The notes under the pieces were generated by a model that was not told the origin of the DNA, ran no database searches, and was given only the letters and a program-made list of their open reading frames with translations. The translations under genes and the position numbers were made by a program. A stretch of DNA of 28,504 nucleotides from CAKZYD01 sp039814715. GTDB lineage: Bacteria; Pseudomonadota; Alphaproteobacteria; Sphingomonadales; CAKZYD01. Below, piece after piece: positions 8,120 through 15,252 of the stretch (position 1 is its first letter; each line of letters starts with the position of its first letter). The DNA lies in assembly GCA_039814715.1 (NCBI GenBank), contig JBCCAR010000040.1, forward strand, positions 1 to 28,504, in the 5' to 3' direction.

Positions 8120-9163
8120 GTGAAGCTCGCAGCCAAAGACGCGGCCAAAGCATTTGCCTGGTTGCGGCAGTCTGAGCATGTTGTCGTTGCCTATGGGGAA
8201 GACAGCGGCGGGGTTGACGATCTGTTGAAGGCGGCCGAGCGGGCCATTTGCGGTAGCCAAGATGAGCCAAGCAGTGTGCGCGTTCTCATTCGCCCAGAAG
8301 ACATCAGCGGCGACAGCGCGAAATTGGCTGACGAAGCCGCCCAACCGGGCTTTTTTGGGGACCTTAAAATCTTGCGTGTTGGTCCCGTTACAGACACGCA
8401 TGTAGAGGCCCTCAAAAGCGTTACAGAGCGACCGCGCAGTGCTTATGTGCTTGTAAATGCGGGCGCTTTAAGTCCGCGCAGCAAGGTGCGGAAATATTTC
8501 GAGGCCAGCAAATCAGCCTATATCGTTCCGTGCTACCGCGACGATGCCCGGGCGATTGACAGACTCATCGAAGACGTCTTGACGTCGCATGGTGTGCAGA
8601 TCAGCCGCGACGCGCGGCGATATTTACAAAACACACTTGGGGCAGACAGGGCCATGAGCCGCAGCGAACTTGAGAAACTTGCGCTCTATGCCGGCGAAAA
8701 CGCGCGCACCAAACCCATTGATATCGATACTGTTACGAACCTGATTGGAGACAGCAGCGAGCGCAGCGCAAATGACGTCGCAGCGGCCGCGTTTTCAGGC
8801 CAAGCAGCGCAGGCAGAACACTTGCTTGGCAAATCGCTGGTCCAAGAGACCCACGGGGCAGAAGTTGTACGCGCGCTCTCACGCCGGGCGATCCGGCTTT
8901 TGACAGCGCTAGCGCTGATGGAAGACGGCGAAAGTCTCGAAGGCGCCATGAAAGGATTGCGCCCGCCCGTCTTTTGGAAAGAAAAAGCGACCTATCAAGC
9001 GCAGATTCAAGGCTGGAGCATTGCCGGGCTAGAACACTGCATTGCTATTCTGAACGAAGCTGAAAAAAGCATAAAAAGCAGCGGTCCATCGCATGACGCT
9101 CTTTTGGGCCGCGCTATCTTGTCTATAGCAGGACAGCTGCGCAAAGCACGCCGCGCAGCTTAA
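8120..9163 (+). CDS. holA: DNA polymerase III subunit delta
   Basis: This is the clamp-loader delta subunit (347 residues), which opens the beta sliding clamp. It starts at a GTG at 8120, 10 bases after lptE. Visible family segments include VVVAYGEDSGGVDDLLKAAE near the N-terminus (about 21-40), FFGDLKILRVGPV (78-90), SAYIVPCYRDDARAIDRLI (134-152), LGADRAMSRSELEKLALYAG (173-192) and the C-terminal helical region starting GEDSLEGAMKGL-like and ending KARRAA. The alphaproteobacterial form is weakly conserved overall, but position in leuS-lptE-holA, convergent with parB, settles the call. Only three bases separate its stop from that of parB. Confidence 0.93.
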   Translation: MKLAAKDAAKAFAWLRQSEHVVVAYGEDSGGVDDLLKAAERAICGSQDEPSSVRVLIRPEDISGDSAKLADEAAQPGFFGDLKILRVGPVTDTHVEALKSVTERPRSAYVLVNAGALSPRSKVRKYFEASKSAYIVPCYRDDARAIDRLIEDVLTSHGVQISRDARRYLQNTLGADRAMSRSELEKLALYAGENARTKPIDIDTVTNLIGDSSERSANDVAAAAFSGQAAQAEHLLGKSLVQETHGAEVVRALSRRAIRLLTALALMEDGESLEGAMKGLRPPVFWKEKATYQAQIQGWSIAGLEHCIAILNEAEKSIKSSGPSHDALLGRAILSIAGQLRKARRAA

Positions 9164-9166
9164 ACC

Positions 9167-10087
9167 TTAAAAAGGGCTCGGTCCTGGCTTTGCATTTGCC
9201 AACCGGCGGCAGACTTCATCCAGCTGATCAAGCGACCCATATTTTACAGAAATCGTTCCGCCCGATTTGCCTTTATGCGCGATCGTCACATTCAGCCCCA
9301 GTGCTTGCGATATATCGCGGGCCAGGCTTGCTGTTTCTGGATCAGATTTGGACTTGCTGCGGGCGCCGGATTTTCCCGATGTTTGCCGCGCATTCACAAG
9401 CGCTTCGGTTTCACGCACAGATAGCCCGTCGCTGAGTATCTTTTGGGCAATCTCAAACGGCGCAGGCGCCGTCAGCAGAGCCCGAGCGTGGCCCATACTG
9501 AGAGAGCCATTTTCAACAAAGGCCGCGACATCATCTGGCAAGGCAAGCAAGCGCATCAAATTCGCCACATGGCTTCGGCTTTTGCCCACCAAGCCGCCAA
9601 TAGCGTCCGCGCTATGGCCGAAGTCTTCGCTTAGCTTGCGGTATGCCCGCGCTTCTTCCATAGGGTTGAGATCGCTGCGCTGGACATTCTCAATCAGGGC
9701 GATTTCAAACGTCGCTTTATCGCTAAGCTCTTGAATTATAACGGGAACTTTATGCAGCTGGGCTTTTTGCGCCGCGCGCCAACGTCGTTCCCCGGCGACA
9801 ATCTCATACAGCCCAGGATCATTCTTCATGGGCCGGGCCAAAATGGGCTGCAGGACGCCGCGATCCTTGATGGACTTAGAGAGCTCTTCTATTTGCTCTG
9901 GCTCAAAATGCGTGCGCGGCTGGTCGGGATTGGGCATCAACAGGTCGAGCGGTAACTCTTTCAAGCCTGTCTCACCGCGCTTTGGCTGCAAGGCCGTCAC
10001 GTTGTCAGCAGGGTTCACCCGCACTTCTTCTCCAAGCAGGGACGATAGCCCGCGGCCCAGCCCACGCGAATCTGATTTCTTAGCCAT
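9167..10087 (-). CDS. parB: Chromosome partitioning protein ParB
   Basis: ParB (306 residues from the ATG at 10087) loads at parS, spreads as a CTP-dependent DNA clamp and recruits ParA and SMC to segregate origins. The N-terminus has the family opening RGLGRGLSSLLGE (8-20). The CTPase motif AGERRWRA spans 98-105, ENVQRSDLNPMEEARAYR spans 133-150, and the helix-turn-helix GLVGKSRSHVANLMRLLALP runs about 165-184. The C-terminal dimerisation part begins near 252. A longer reading frame back to 10255 exists, but the start at 10087 gives the normal N-terminus; the extension overlaps parA. Two parS-like sites lie upstream, at 12059 and 13533. Confidence 0.97.
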   Translation of the reverse strand: MAKKSDSRGLGRGLSSLLGEEVRVNPADNVTALQPKRGETGLKELPLDLLMPNPDQPRTHFEPEQIEELSKSIKDRGVLQPILARPMKNDPGLYEIVAGERRWRAAQKAQLHKVPVIIQELSDKATFEIALIENVQRSDLNPMEEARAYRKLSEDFGHSADAIGGLVGKSRSHVANLMRLLALPDDVAAFVENGSLSMGHARALLTAPAPFEIAQKILSDGLSVRETEALVNARQTSGKSGARSKSKSDPETASLARDISQALGLNVTIAHKGKSGGTISVKYGSLDQLDEVCRRLANAKPGPSPF

Positions 10088-10118
10088 AAGTGCGTCTCTC
10101 CCCAGTGTGTGCGCCCGT

Positions 10119-10985
10119 TTAAACTGCCGCCCGGCGGCGCTGCGTCCGGCGCAGCATCTCGCTCGCCAATTGAATATAGGCCCGCGATCCCGGGCATTTG
10201 TAATCATAGAGAAGCGCCGGTTTGCCATGGGATGGCGCTTCAGACACACGCACATTGCGCGGTATCACCGTTTTATACACCAAATCGCCAAGGCAAGCGC
10301 GTACATCGTTTGACACCTGCCCCGATAGGTTATTGCGCTTGTCATACATAGTGAGCACGACGCCGTGCAGCCGCAACTGCGGATTGAAGTTTGAACGCAC
10401 CCGGTCGATCGTGCTGAGGAGTTGGCTCAGCCCCTCAAGGGCGAAAAACTCACATTGAAGCGGCACGAGCACGCTATGCGCGCAGACCAGTGCATTGAGC
10501 GTTAAAAGCCCAAGCGATGGCGGGCAATCAATCAAAACATATTCAAATTGCTCTAGCAAAGGGTCTTGGCGGATCGCGCCGCGCAGACGGTGCGTGCGGC
10601 GTTCGACTTGGACCAGCTCAACTTCGGCTGCGGACAAATCCATGTGGGACGGAACGATATGCAAATTGGGTATAGCGCTGCGCTTCATCGCATCCCCCAG
10701 CGCTGCTTCGCCTAGCAACACATCATAAGAAGAAATCGCGCGGTCATCACGGGCAATGCCAAGGCCGGTTGAGGCGTTGCCTTGCGGATCAAGATCAATC
10801 ACCAACACTTTTCGACCGACAGCGGCCAGACCCGTGCCAAGATTAATCGCCGTCGTTGTTTTGCCAACGCCGCCTTTTTGATTGGCAACGCAAATAATCT
10901 CCGGACCAGCGCTTGAGGCCCGTCGTTCTCGGATGATCTCTTCGCCTGGTTTGATGGGCTCAACTGACATCGCGGCGCTCTTCAT
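10119..10985 (-). CDS. parA: Chromosome partitioning ATPase ParA
   Basis: ParA is a Walker-type ATPase (288 residues from ATG 10985) that binds DNA non-specifically and pulls ParB-parS complexes along a gradient. The deviant Walker A motif KGGVGKTT is at 37-44, followed by LVIDLDPQGNAS-type and YVLIDCPPSLGLLTLNAL segments. The ATG at 10985 overlaps the rsmG stop as ATGA, which supports this start over an upstream ATG at 11009; the inner ATG at 10970 (MSVEP) is also possible. It lies 31 bases upstream of parB, in the standard rsmG-parA-parB order. Confidence 0.97.
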   Translation of the reverse strand: MKSAAMSVEPIKPGEEIIRERRASSAGPEIICVANQKGGVGKTTTAINLGTGLAAVGRKVLVIDLDPQGNASTGLGIARDDRAISSYDVLLGEAALGDAMKRSAIPNLHIVPSHMDLSAAEVELVQVERRTHRLRGAIRQDPLLEQFEYVLIDCPPSLGLLTLNALVCAHSVLVPLQCEFFALEGLSQLLSTIDRVRSNFNPQLRLHGVVLTMYDKRNNLSGQVSNDVRACLGDLVYKTVIPRNVRVSEAPSHGKPALLYDYKCPGSRAYIQLASEMLRRTQRRRAAV

Positions 10986-11608
10986 CGCGGCTTCACCTCG
11001 CTCAAGCACAAAACGCGTGCCTCTTCATGCGTTTCACTATGGACTGTTTTTACCTTAAAGGTCCAACATTTTGTGGCTTCTTCTAACTCAGCCTCTACAT
11101 TTTGACCCTTCGGCAGTATCCACTCGGTCGTTTCGTGACAGTGATGATAGCCCAAAGGTAACAGACTTTGAAGCGGTGCAAAGGCCCGCGCCGTGATGAC
11201 ATCCGCATTGAGCGGAGTTAGTGCTTCCGCGCGTTTGTTGTGCAAGACAACTTTTCCGCAAAACGCCATTTGTGCCAGAGCCTGCCGCTGAAACGCGATT
11301 TTCCGGCTATCGCTCTCAACACTATGGAGTGTCACTGGCCTCATTTGCGCTAACAAGAGGCCCGGCAGACCAGCGCCCGAACCCAGGTCTGCAACACTCG
11401 GCGCGCCCTGTGGCAGGAGAGACGCGAGCTGCAGGCTATCCCAAATATGGCGCTGCCACAGGGCTTGAATGGTCGAAGGTCCAACCAGGTTGATCTTCTT
11501 TTGCCAGCGCGCCAGGAGATCAGCATAGGCGTCCAGACTTTCAAGCGTCGCCGCATTCAAGCCAAAGCGCTCAATAACTTGCTGTCGCTGGGCGGCTGGG
11601 TCCGTCAC
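10982..11608 (-). CDS. rsmG: 16S rRNA (guanine-N7)-methyltransferase RsmG
   Basis: RsmG (formerly GidB; 208 residues) methylates N7 of G527 of 16S rRNA using S-adenosylmethionine. The SAM-binding motif ADLGSGAGLPGLLLA is at about 73-87. Preceding it are NLVGPSTIQALWQRHIWDSL (40-59), and following it HSVESDSRKIAFQR (95-108) and NADVITARAFAPL. The start is a GTG at 11608 that overlaps the mnmG stop codon (GTGA). Its own stop overlaps the parA start (ATGA), so mnmG-rsmG-parA translation is probably coupled. Confidence 0.96.
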   Translation of the reverse strand: MTDPAAQRQQVIERFGLNAATLESLDAYADLLARWQKKINLVGPSTIQALWQRHIWDSLQLASLLPQGAPSVADLGSGAGLPGLLLAQMRPVTLHSVESDSRKIAFQRQALAQMAFCGKVVLHNKRAEALTPLNADVITARAFAPLQSLLPLGYHHCHETTEWILPKGQNVEAELEEATKCWTFKVKTVHSETHEEARVLCLSEVKPR

Positions 11609-13470
11609 GCCGCTCGGCGCTGTAAATGGGAAAGAATTAGAGACAGCGCAGCTGGCGTCATGCCGTCTATATGGCTCGCCGCGGCAAGGTTCGCCGGTTG
11701 GGCTGCAAGCAGCTTTTCCTTCAACTCACTCGACAAGCCCGGTAGCGCTTCATAATCAATATCTGCCGTAATGTGGATGTTGCGGTCTTTTTCAAGGGCA
11801 GCCACGTCAGCATCCTGGCGGGTAATGTAAACGCTGTATCGACAGTCAATCTCCACCTGCTGTTTGGTGGGCTCAGAAAATCCATCCAGCTCTGGCCAGA
11901 TGTCTGCCAGATCATTGAAAGCGATATTGGGGTTCGACAGCAGATCAACGCCAGTCCGGCGCTTGCCATCTTGGTTGATTTTAAGACCATGGCTGGCCGC
12001 CTTTTGCGGCGTCAGATGACGCGCTTTTAGCAGGTCCGTGAGCTGCGTAATCGCGCTTTGTTTCACGTGAAACGCTGCGGCCCTGGTAGCGCTGCAATAC
12101 CCGCCAGCAATCGCGCGCGGCGTCAAACGTTGGTCTGCATTGTCAGCGCGCAGTCGCAGCCGGTATTCCGCGCGGGACGTAAACATGCGGTAGGGTTCGC
12201 GCGTGCCCCGTGTGACCAGATCATCGATCATCACGCCGATGTAACTTTCAGAGCGTTCAAACCGAATGGCCTCACCGCCCGCCACATCGGCAGCCGCATT
12301 GAGGCCGGCAACTAAGCCTTGGGCGGCCGCTTCCTCATATCCTGTCGTCCCGTTGATTTGGCCGGCCAGATATAATCCGGGTAAGGTCTTAACGGCTAAT
12401 CTGTGGTCTAGCGCGCGCGGGTCCACATAATCATACTCGATGGCATAGCCAGGACGAACGATCTCTACATGCTCAAGGCCGGGAAGCGTGCGCAAAAAGT
12501 CGTGCTGCACGTCTTCTGGCAAAGACGTCGACAAGCCATTGGGGTAAATCAACGGATCATCTAGGCCTTCAGGCTCTAAAAACACCTGATGAGACGACTT
12601 ATCAGCAAAGCGCACAACTTTATCTTCAATCGACGGGCAATAACGCGGGCCCGAGCCATCTATAGCGCCGCCATAGACGGCGGAGCGCGCCAAGTTGTCT
12701 TGAATGATCTTATGAGTGGCCTCGGTCGTGCGCGTAATATAGCAGGGCAGCTGCGGATTGGTAATCTTGTCCGTCAGGAACGAAAACGGCACGGGATCAT
12801 CATCACCAGGCTGCACATCCAGGCCAGACCAATCAATACTGTCTCTATGAAGCCGCGCTGGGGTGCCGGTTTTAAGGCGCCCAATGGGCAGACCCATATC
12901 ATAAAGCTGGTCAGCCAAAGCTATGGCTGGTGCTTCCCCTGCTCGTCCCGCTGGGATTTTTTTCTCGCCAATATGAATAAGCCCGCGCAGAAATGTGCCG
13001 GTCGTTAGGACAACATTTCGCGCCCGAAACACTTTTCCAGACGCAGTGCGAACGCCAGTAACGGCCCGCTGATGCTCAGGCCCCTCGAGGACAAGTGCTT
13101 CTGCGCCTTCAGCATGTATGCTGAGATTGGGCGTTTCCGACATTTCCGCCTGCATCGCCCGGCGATAGAGCTTGCGATCGGCCTGCGCCCGCGGCCCTTG
13201 TACAGCAGGGCCTTTGCGGCGATTGAGCAAGCGGAACTGAATACCGCCAGCATCGGCCACGCGGCCCATCACGCCATCGAGCGCATCAATCTCCCGCACC
13301 AGATGGCCTTTGCCCAAACCGCCAATGGCCGGATTGCAGGACATCTCCCCAATCGTCTCAAACGAATGGGTAATCAAAAGCGTCTGCGCCCCATAGCGCG
13401 CAGCCGCCGCAGCCGCTTCACAGCCGGCATGGCCCCCGCCTATCACAATCACATCAAAATCGGTTTTCAC
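11605..13470 (-). CDS. mnmG: tRNA uridine-5-carboxymethylaminomethyl synthase subunit MnmG
   Basis: MnmG (GidA; 621 residues, normal length) works with MnmE to place carboxymethylaminomethyl or aminomethyl groups on the wobble uridine of some tRNAs, using FAD, NADH and methylene-tetrahydrofolate. The FAD-binding motif is VIGGGHAGCEAA (9-20). The conserved CNPAIGGLGKGHLVREIDAL (45-64) and RRKGPAVQGPRAQADR (84-99) follow, as do the second nucleotide-binding stretch LAGQINGTTGYEEAAAQG and the region TRGTREPYRMFTSRAEYRL. The C-terminal helical domain is complete. A parS-like 16-mer lies inside the gene, encoding part of AAFHVKQSA near residue 468. It lies 101 bases downstream of mnmE. Confidence 0.98.
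   Translation of the reverse strand: MKTDFDVIVIGGGHAGCEAAAAAARYGAQTLLITHSFETIGEMSCNPAIGGLGKGHLVREIDALDGVMGRVADAGGIQFRLLNRRKGPAVQGPRAQADRKLYRRAMQAEMSETPNLSIHAEGAEALVLEGPEHQRAVTGVRTASGKVFRARNVVLTTGTFLRGLIHIGEKKIPAGRAGEAPAIALADQLYDMGLPIGRLKTGTPARLHRDSIDWSGLDVQPGDDDPVPFSFLTDKITNPQLPCYITRTTEATHKIIQDNLARSAVYGGAIDGSGPRYCPSIEDKVVRFADKSSHQVFLEPEGLDDPLIYPNGLSTSLPEDVQHDFLRTLPGLEHVEIVRPGYAIEYDYVDPRALDHRLAVKTLPGLYLAGQINGTTGYEEAAAQGLVAGLNAAADVAGGEAIRFERSESYIGVMIDDLVTRGTREPYRMFTSRAEYRLRLRADNADQRLTPRAIAGGYCSATRAAAFHVKQSAITQLTDLLKARHLTPQKAASHGLKINQDGKRRTGVDLLSNPNIAFNDLADIWPELDGFSEPTKQQVEIDCRYSVYITRQDADVAALEKDRNIHITADIDYEALPGLSSELKEKLLAAQPANLAAASHIDGMTPAALSLILSHLQRRAA
12059..12074. promoter_or_regulatory. parS-like site inside mnmG
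   Basis: The sequence TGTTTCACGTGAAACG matches the well-known bacterial parS palindrome TGTTTCACGTGAAACA at 15 of 16 positions; only the last base differs. It lies in the mnmG coding region about 2 kb upstream of parB. Such placement in or beside the parAB-gidAB cluster is usual. ParB is expected to bind and load here. Confidence is high because a 15/16 match in this context is very unlikely by chance. Confidence 0.88.
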
Positions 13471-13532
13471 CGGCGCTCTTTGCCTTGTTGATTGTTTTCA
13501 ATATCGTCGCTGATTAGCAGAAATGGAGAGCC

Positions 13533-13548
13533 TGTTCCACGTGAAACA
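13533..13548. promoter_or_regulatory. parS-like site between mnmE and mnmG
   Basis: The sequence TGTTCCACGTGAAACA matches TGTTTCACGTGAAACA at 15 of 16 positions, the difference being at a position known to tolerate change in parS (TGTTNCACGTGAAACA). It lies in the 101-base gap between the mnmE stop and the mnmG start, in noncoding DNA. It is 1474 bases from the copy inside mnmG. Together they probably form the local parS cluster for ParB loading. Confidence 0.88.
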
Positions 13549-13571
13549 AGGCCAGAAAGCCAAGAAAACAG

Positions 13572-14879
13572 CTATTTTCCAATACAGAAAGAGGAGAAAA
13601 TCGCGCCAAGCACATCCTCAACATCAATCGTTCCAAGAACGCGGCCCAGGGCAGCCGACGCCGCGCGGCATTCTTCCGCCGCCAACACCAAGCTTTCTTC
13701 GCGGTCTTGAGCGAGCAAATCAGCTGCGCGCAGCAGGGCCTCATGCGCCTGCGCCACGGCCGCTTGGTGGCGAAGATTTCCCGTGGCAACCACCCCGCCC
13801 AAATCAAAGGCCTCGGCCACGTCCACCGTCAAAGCATCGATAAACGCATCCAGCCCCTGTCCGGTTTTGAGCGAAAGCGATGTCCATCCCTTCGGCACAT
13901 CATTGCCAAGGTCTGCTTTGTTCATAAGCTGGAAATCAGCCGGACGCTCTAAATCAGGGAGATCAAGACCTGGCGCGCTAAGGGCTACGATCAAATCCGC
14001 ATCATTCATATGCGCTTTCGCCCTCGCAATCCCTTCCTGCTCCACTACACTTTGAGTGTCGCGCAGACCCGCGGTATCCACCACGGTCACCGCATAGCCT
14101 GCCAGATTGAGGTGGACCTCGAGCGCGTCACGCGTGGTCCCCGCCTCCTCGGACACGATGGCCACATCACGCTGCGCCAGCGCATTCAAAAGTGTCGATT
14201 TACCAGCATTGGGCGGCCCGGTCAGCACGACTTTTATACCGCCGCGGACCCGCTCTGCACGCGTGTTGGCCGCCATATGCGTTTTCAGCGCAGTGCTGAG
14301 TGCTTCAACCTCTTGAGCGAGCCGCTGCGTCAGGCCGGGCGGTAGGTCCTCATCTGAGAAATCGAGCTCTGCTTCGATCTGCGCTTGAATAGAAAGCACT
14401 TGCTTGCGCCACTCCGTATAGTGCGCCGCGAGCTGCCCACCGGTTTGCAAGTGCGCGAGACGGAGTTGCGCAGACGTTTCAGCCTGTAGGACATCGCCCA
14501 GGCCTTCTACCTGTGTCAGCGCCATCTTCTGATTGCGAAATGCGCGCCGCGTAAAATCACCCGGCTGCGCTGGCTCAAGGCCTAAGCCCATCAAAGCAAT
14601 GCTGACCGCATCCATGACCGCGCGGCTGCCATGCAGCTGCAATTCTGCTATGTCTTCGCCCGTAAAACTATGGGGTCGAGGAAAAAGGAGAAGCAGGCCT
14701 TCATCCAGCAATTCCGACGTTTGCGGCGATGAAAACGACCGCAATGCCGCCGTCCGCGCAGGCGGGAGGGGTTGCTTGGTCAGCTGCGCTACGGCTCTAA
14801 ACGCGCCTGGACCAGACAAGCGGATAACGGCCACACCCGACGGCGGCAAGCCGCTCGACAGTGCAAAAATGGTCGACAT
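13572..14879 (-). CDS. mnmE: tRNA modification GTPase MnmE
   Basis: MnmE (TrmE; 435 residues) is the GTPase partner of MnmG in wobble-uridine modification of tRNA. The N-terminal folate-binding domain begins with TIFALSSGLPPSGVAVIRLSG-like sequence (3-23) and contains SFTGEDIAELQLHGS (71-85). The inserted G domain has GPPNAGKST (221-229), the DTAGLR switch (268-273) and NKAD (320-323). The protein ends with the catalytic cysteine motif FCIGK (C432). All hallmarks are intact. The gene is first in the mnmE-mnmG-rsmG-parA-parB series and follows a small DUF6489-type gene by 9 bases. Confidence 0.98.
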   Translation of the reverse strand: MSTIFALSSGLPPSGVAVIRLSGPGAFRAVAQLTKQPLPPARTAALRSFSSPQTSELLDEGLLLLFPRPHSFTGEDIAELQLHGSRAVMDAVSIALMGLGLEPAQPGDFTRRAFRNQKMALTQVEGLGDVLQAETSAQLRLAHLQTGGQLAAHYTEWRKQVLSIQAQIEAELDFSDEDLPPGLTQRLAQEVEALSTALKTHMAANTRAERVRGGIKVVLTGPPNAGKSTLLNALAQRDVAIVSEEAGTTRDALEVHLNLAGYAVTVVDTAGLRDTQSVVEQEGIARAKAHMNDADLIVALSAPGLDLPDLERPADFQLMNKADLGNDVPKGWTSLSLKTGQGLDAFIDALTVDVAEAFDLGGVVATGNLRHQAAVAQAHEALLRAADLLAQDREESLVLAAEECRAASAALGRVLGTIDVEDVLGAIFSSFCIGK

Positions 14880-14888
14880 CGTTGCGCG

Positions 14889-15134
14889 TTAGTCTGACGA
14901 TTTCGCTGCGGAGGACCAAAAGGCCTTTTGCAGCGCCTGCCAATTCTCGCCCATCCCGGTCATGCCCGTCATCCACGTTCGCATCATCGCTTCCATATCT
15001 TGGGAGCTCAGTCCTTCAGTGGCGAGCTGCGTCATCTTCGCCGTCATAGCATCATGCACCGGCGATAAATCCGGCAAGCCAAAAAATGTGCGGGCTTCTT
15101 CGGGCGTACAATCAATTTCCACGTTGATTTTCAT
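14889..15134 (-). CDS. DUF6489-type small alphaproteobacterial protein
   Basis: The protein has 81 residues and starts with MKINVEIDCTPEEARTFFGLPDL, which I recall as the opening of a small alphaproteobacterial family of unknown function (DUF6489). The rest is amphipathic and methionine-rich (MEAMMRTWMTGMTGMGENW, about 47-65), and ends in a short helix. No signal peptide or catalytic motif is visible. It lies just upstream of mnmE on the same strand (9-base gap), so it is probably the first gene of that operon. The family name is from memory; the coding call is well supported by context. Confidence 0.78.
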   Translation of the reverse strand: MKINVEIDCTPEEARTFFGLPDLSPVHDAMTAKMTQLATEGLSSQDMEAMMRTWMTGMTGMGENWQALQKAFWSSAAKSSD

Positions 15135-15252
15135 TGGCTCATTTTCTCTCTACCATCGGGCAGTGGCCATGCTATGCCACCGCGGCGCCTCTTTCTAGCC
15201 TGAAACCCGTTGCTTTTTTTCCCTGCCTCGCCATTGAAAGCCCCTTAAGCCT

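Noticed and set aside
10088..10255. Extension of the ParB frame to 10255
   Set aside because: It overlaps parA in the same strand and adds an atypical basic segment. ATG 10087 gives the usual ParB N-terminus.
13564..13579. Near-palindrome gaaaacagctattttc at the mnmE stop
   Set aside because: It is AT-rich, has one mismatched pair and no loop, and overlaps coding sequence; it may be chance, and it does not form a terminator with a T-run.
15163..15180. Short hairpin gtggc/gccac between the DUF6489 and DUF255 genes
   Set aside because: The stem is only 5 bases and there is no T-tract or conserved context.
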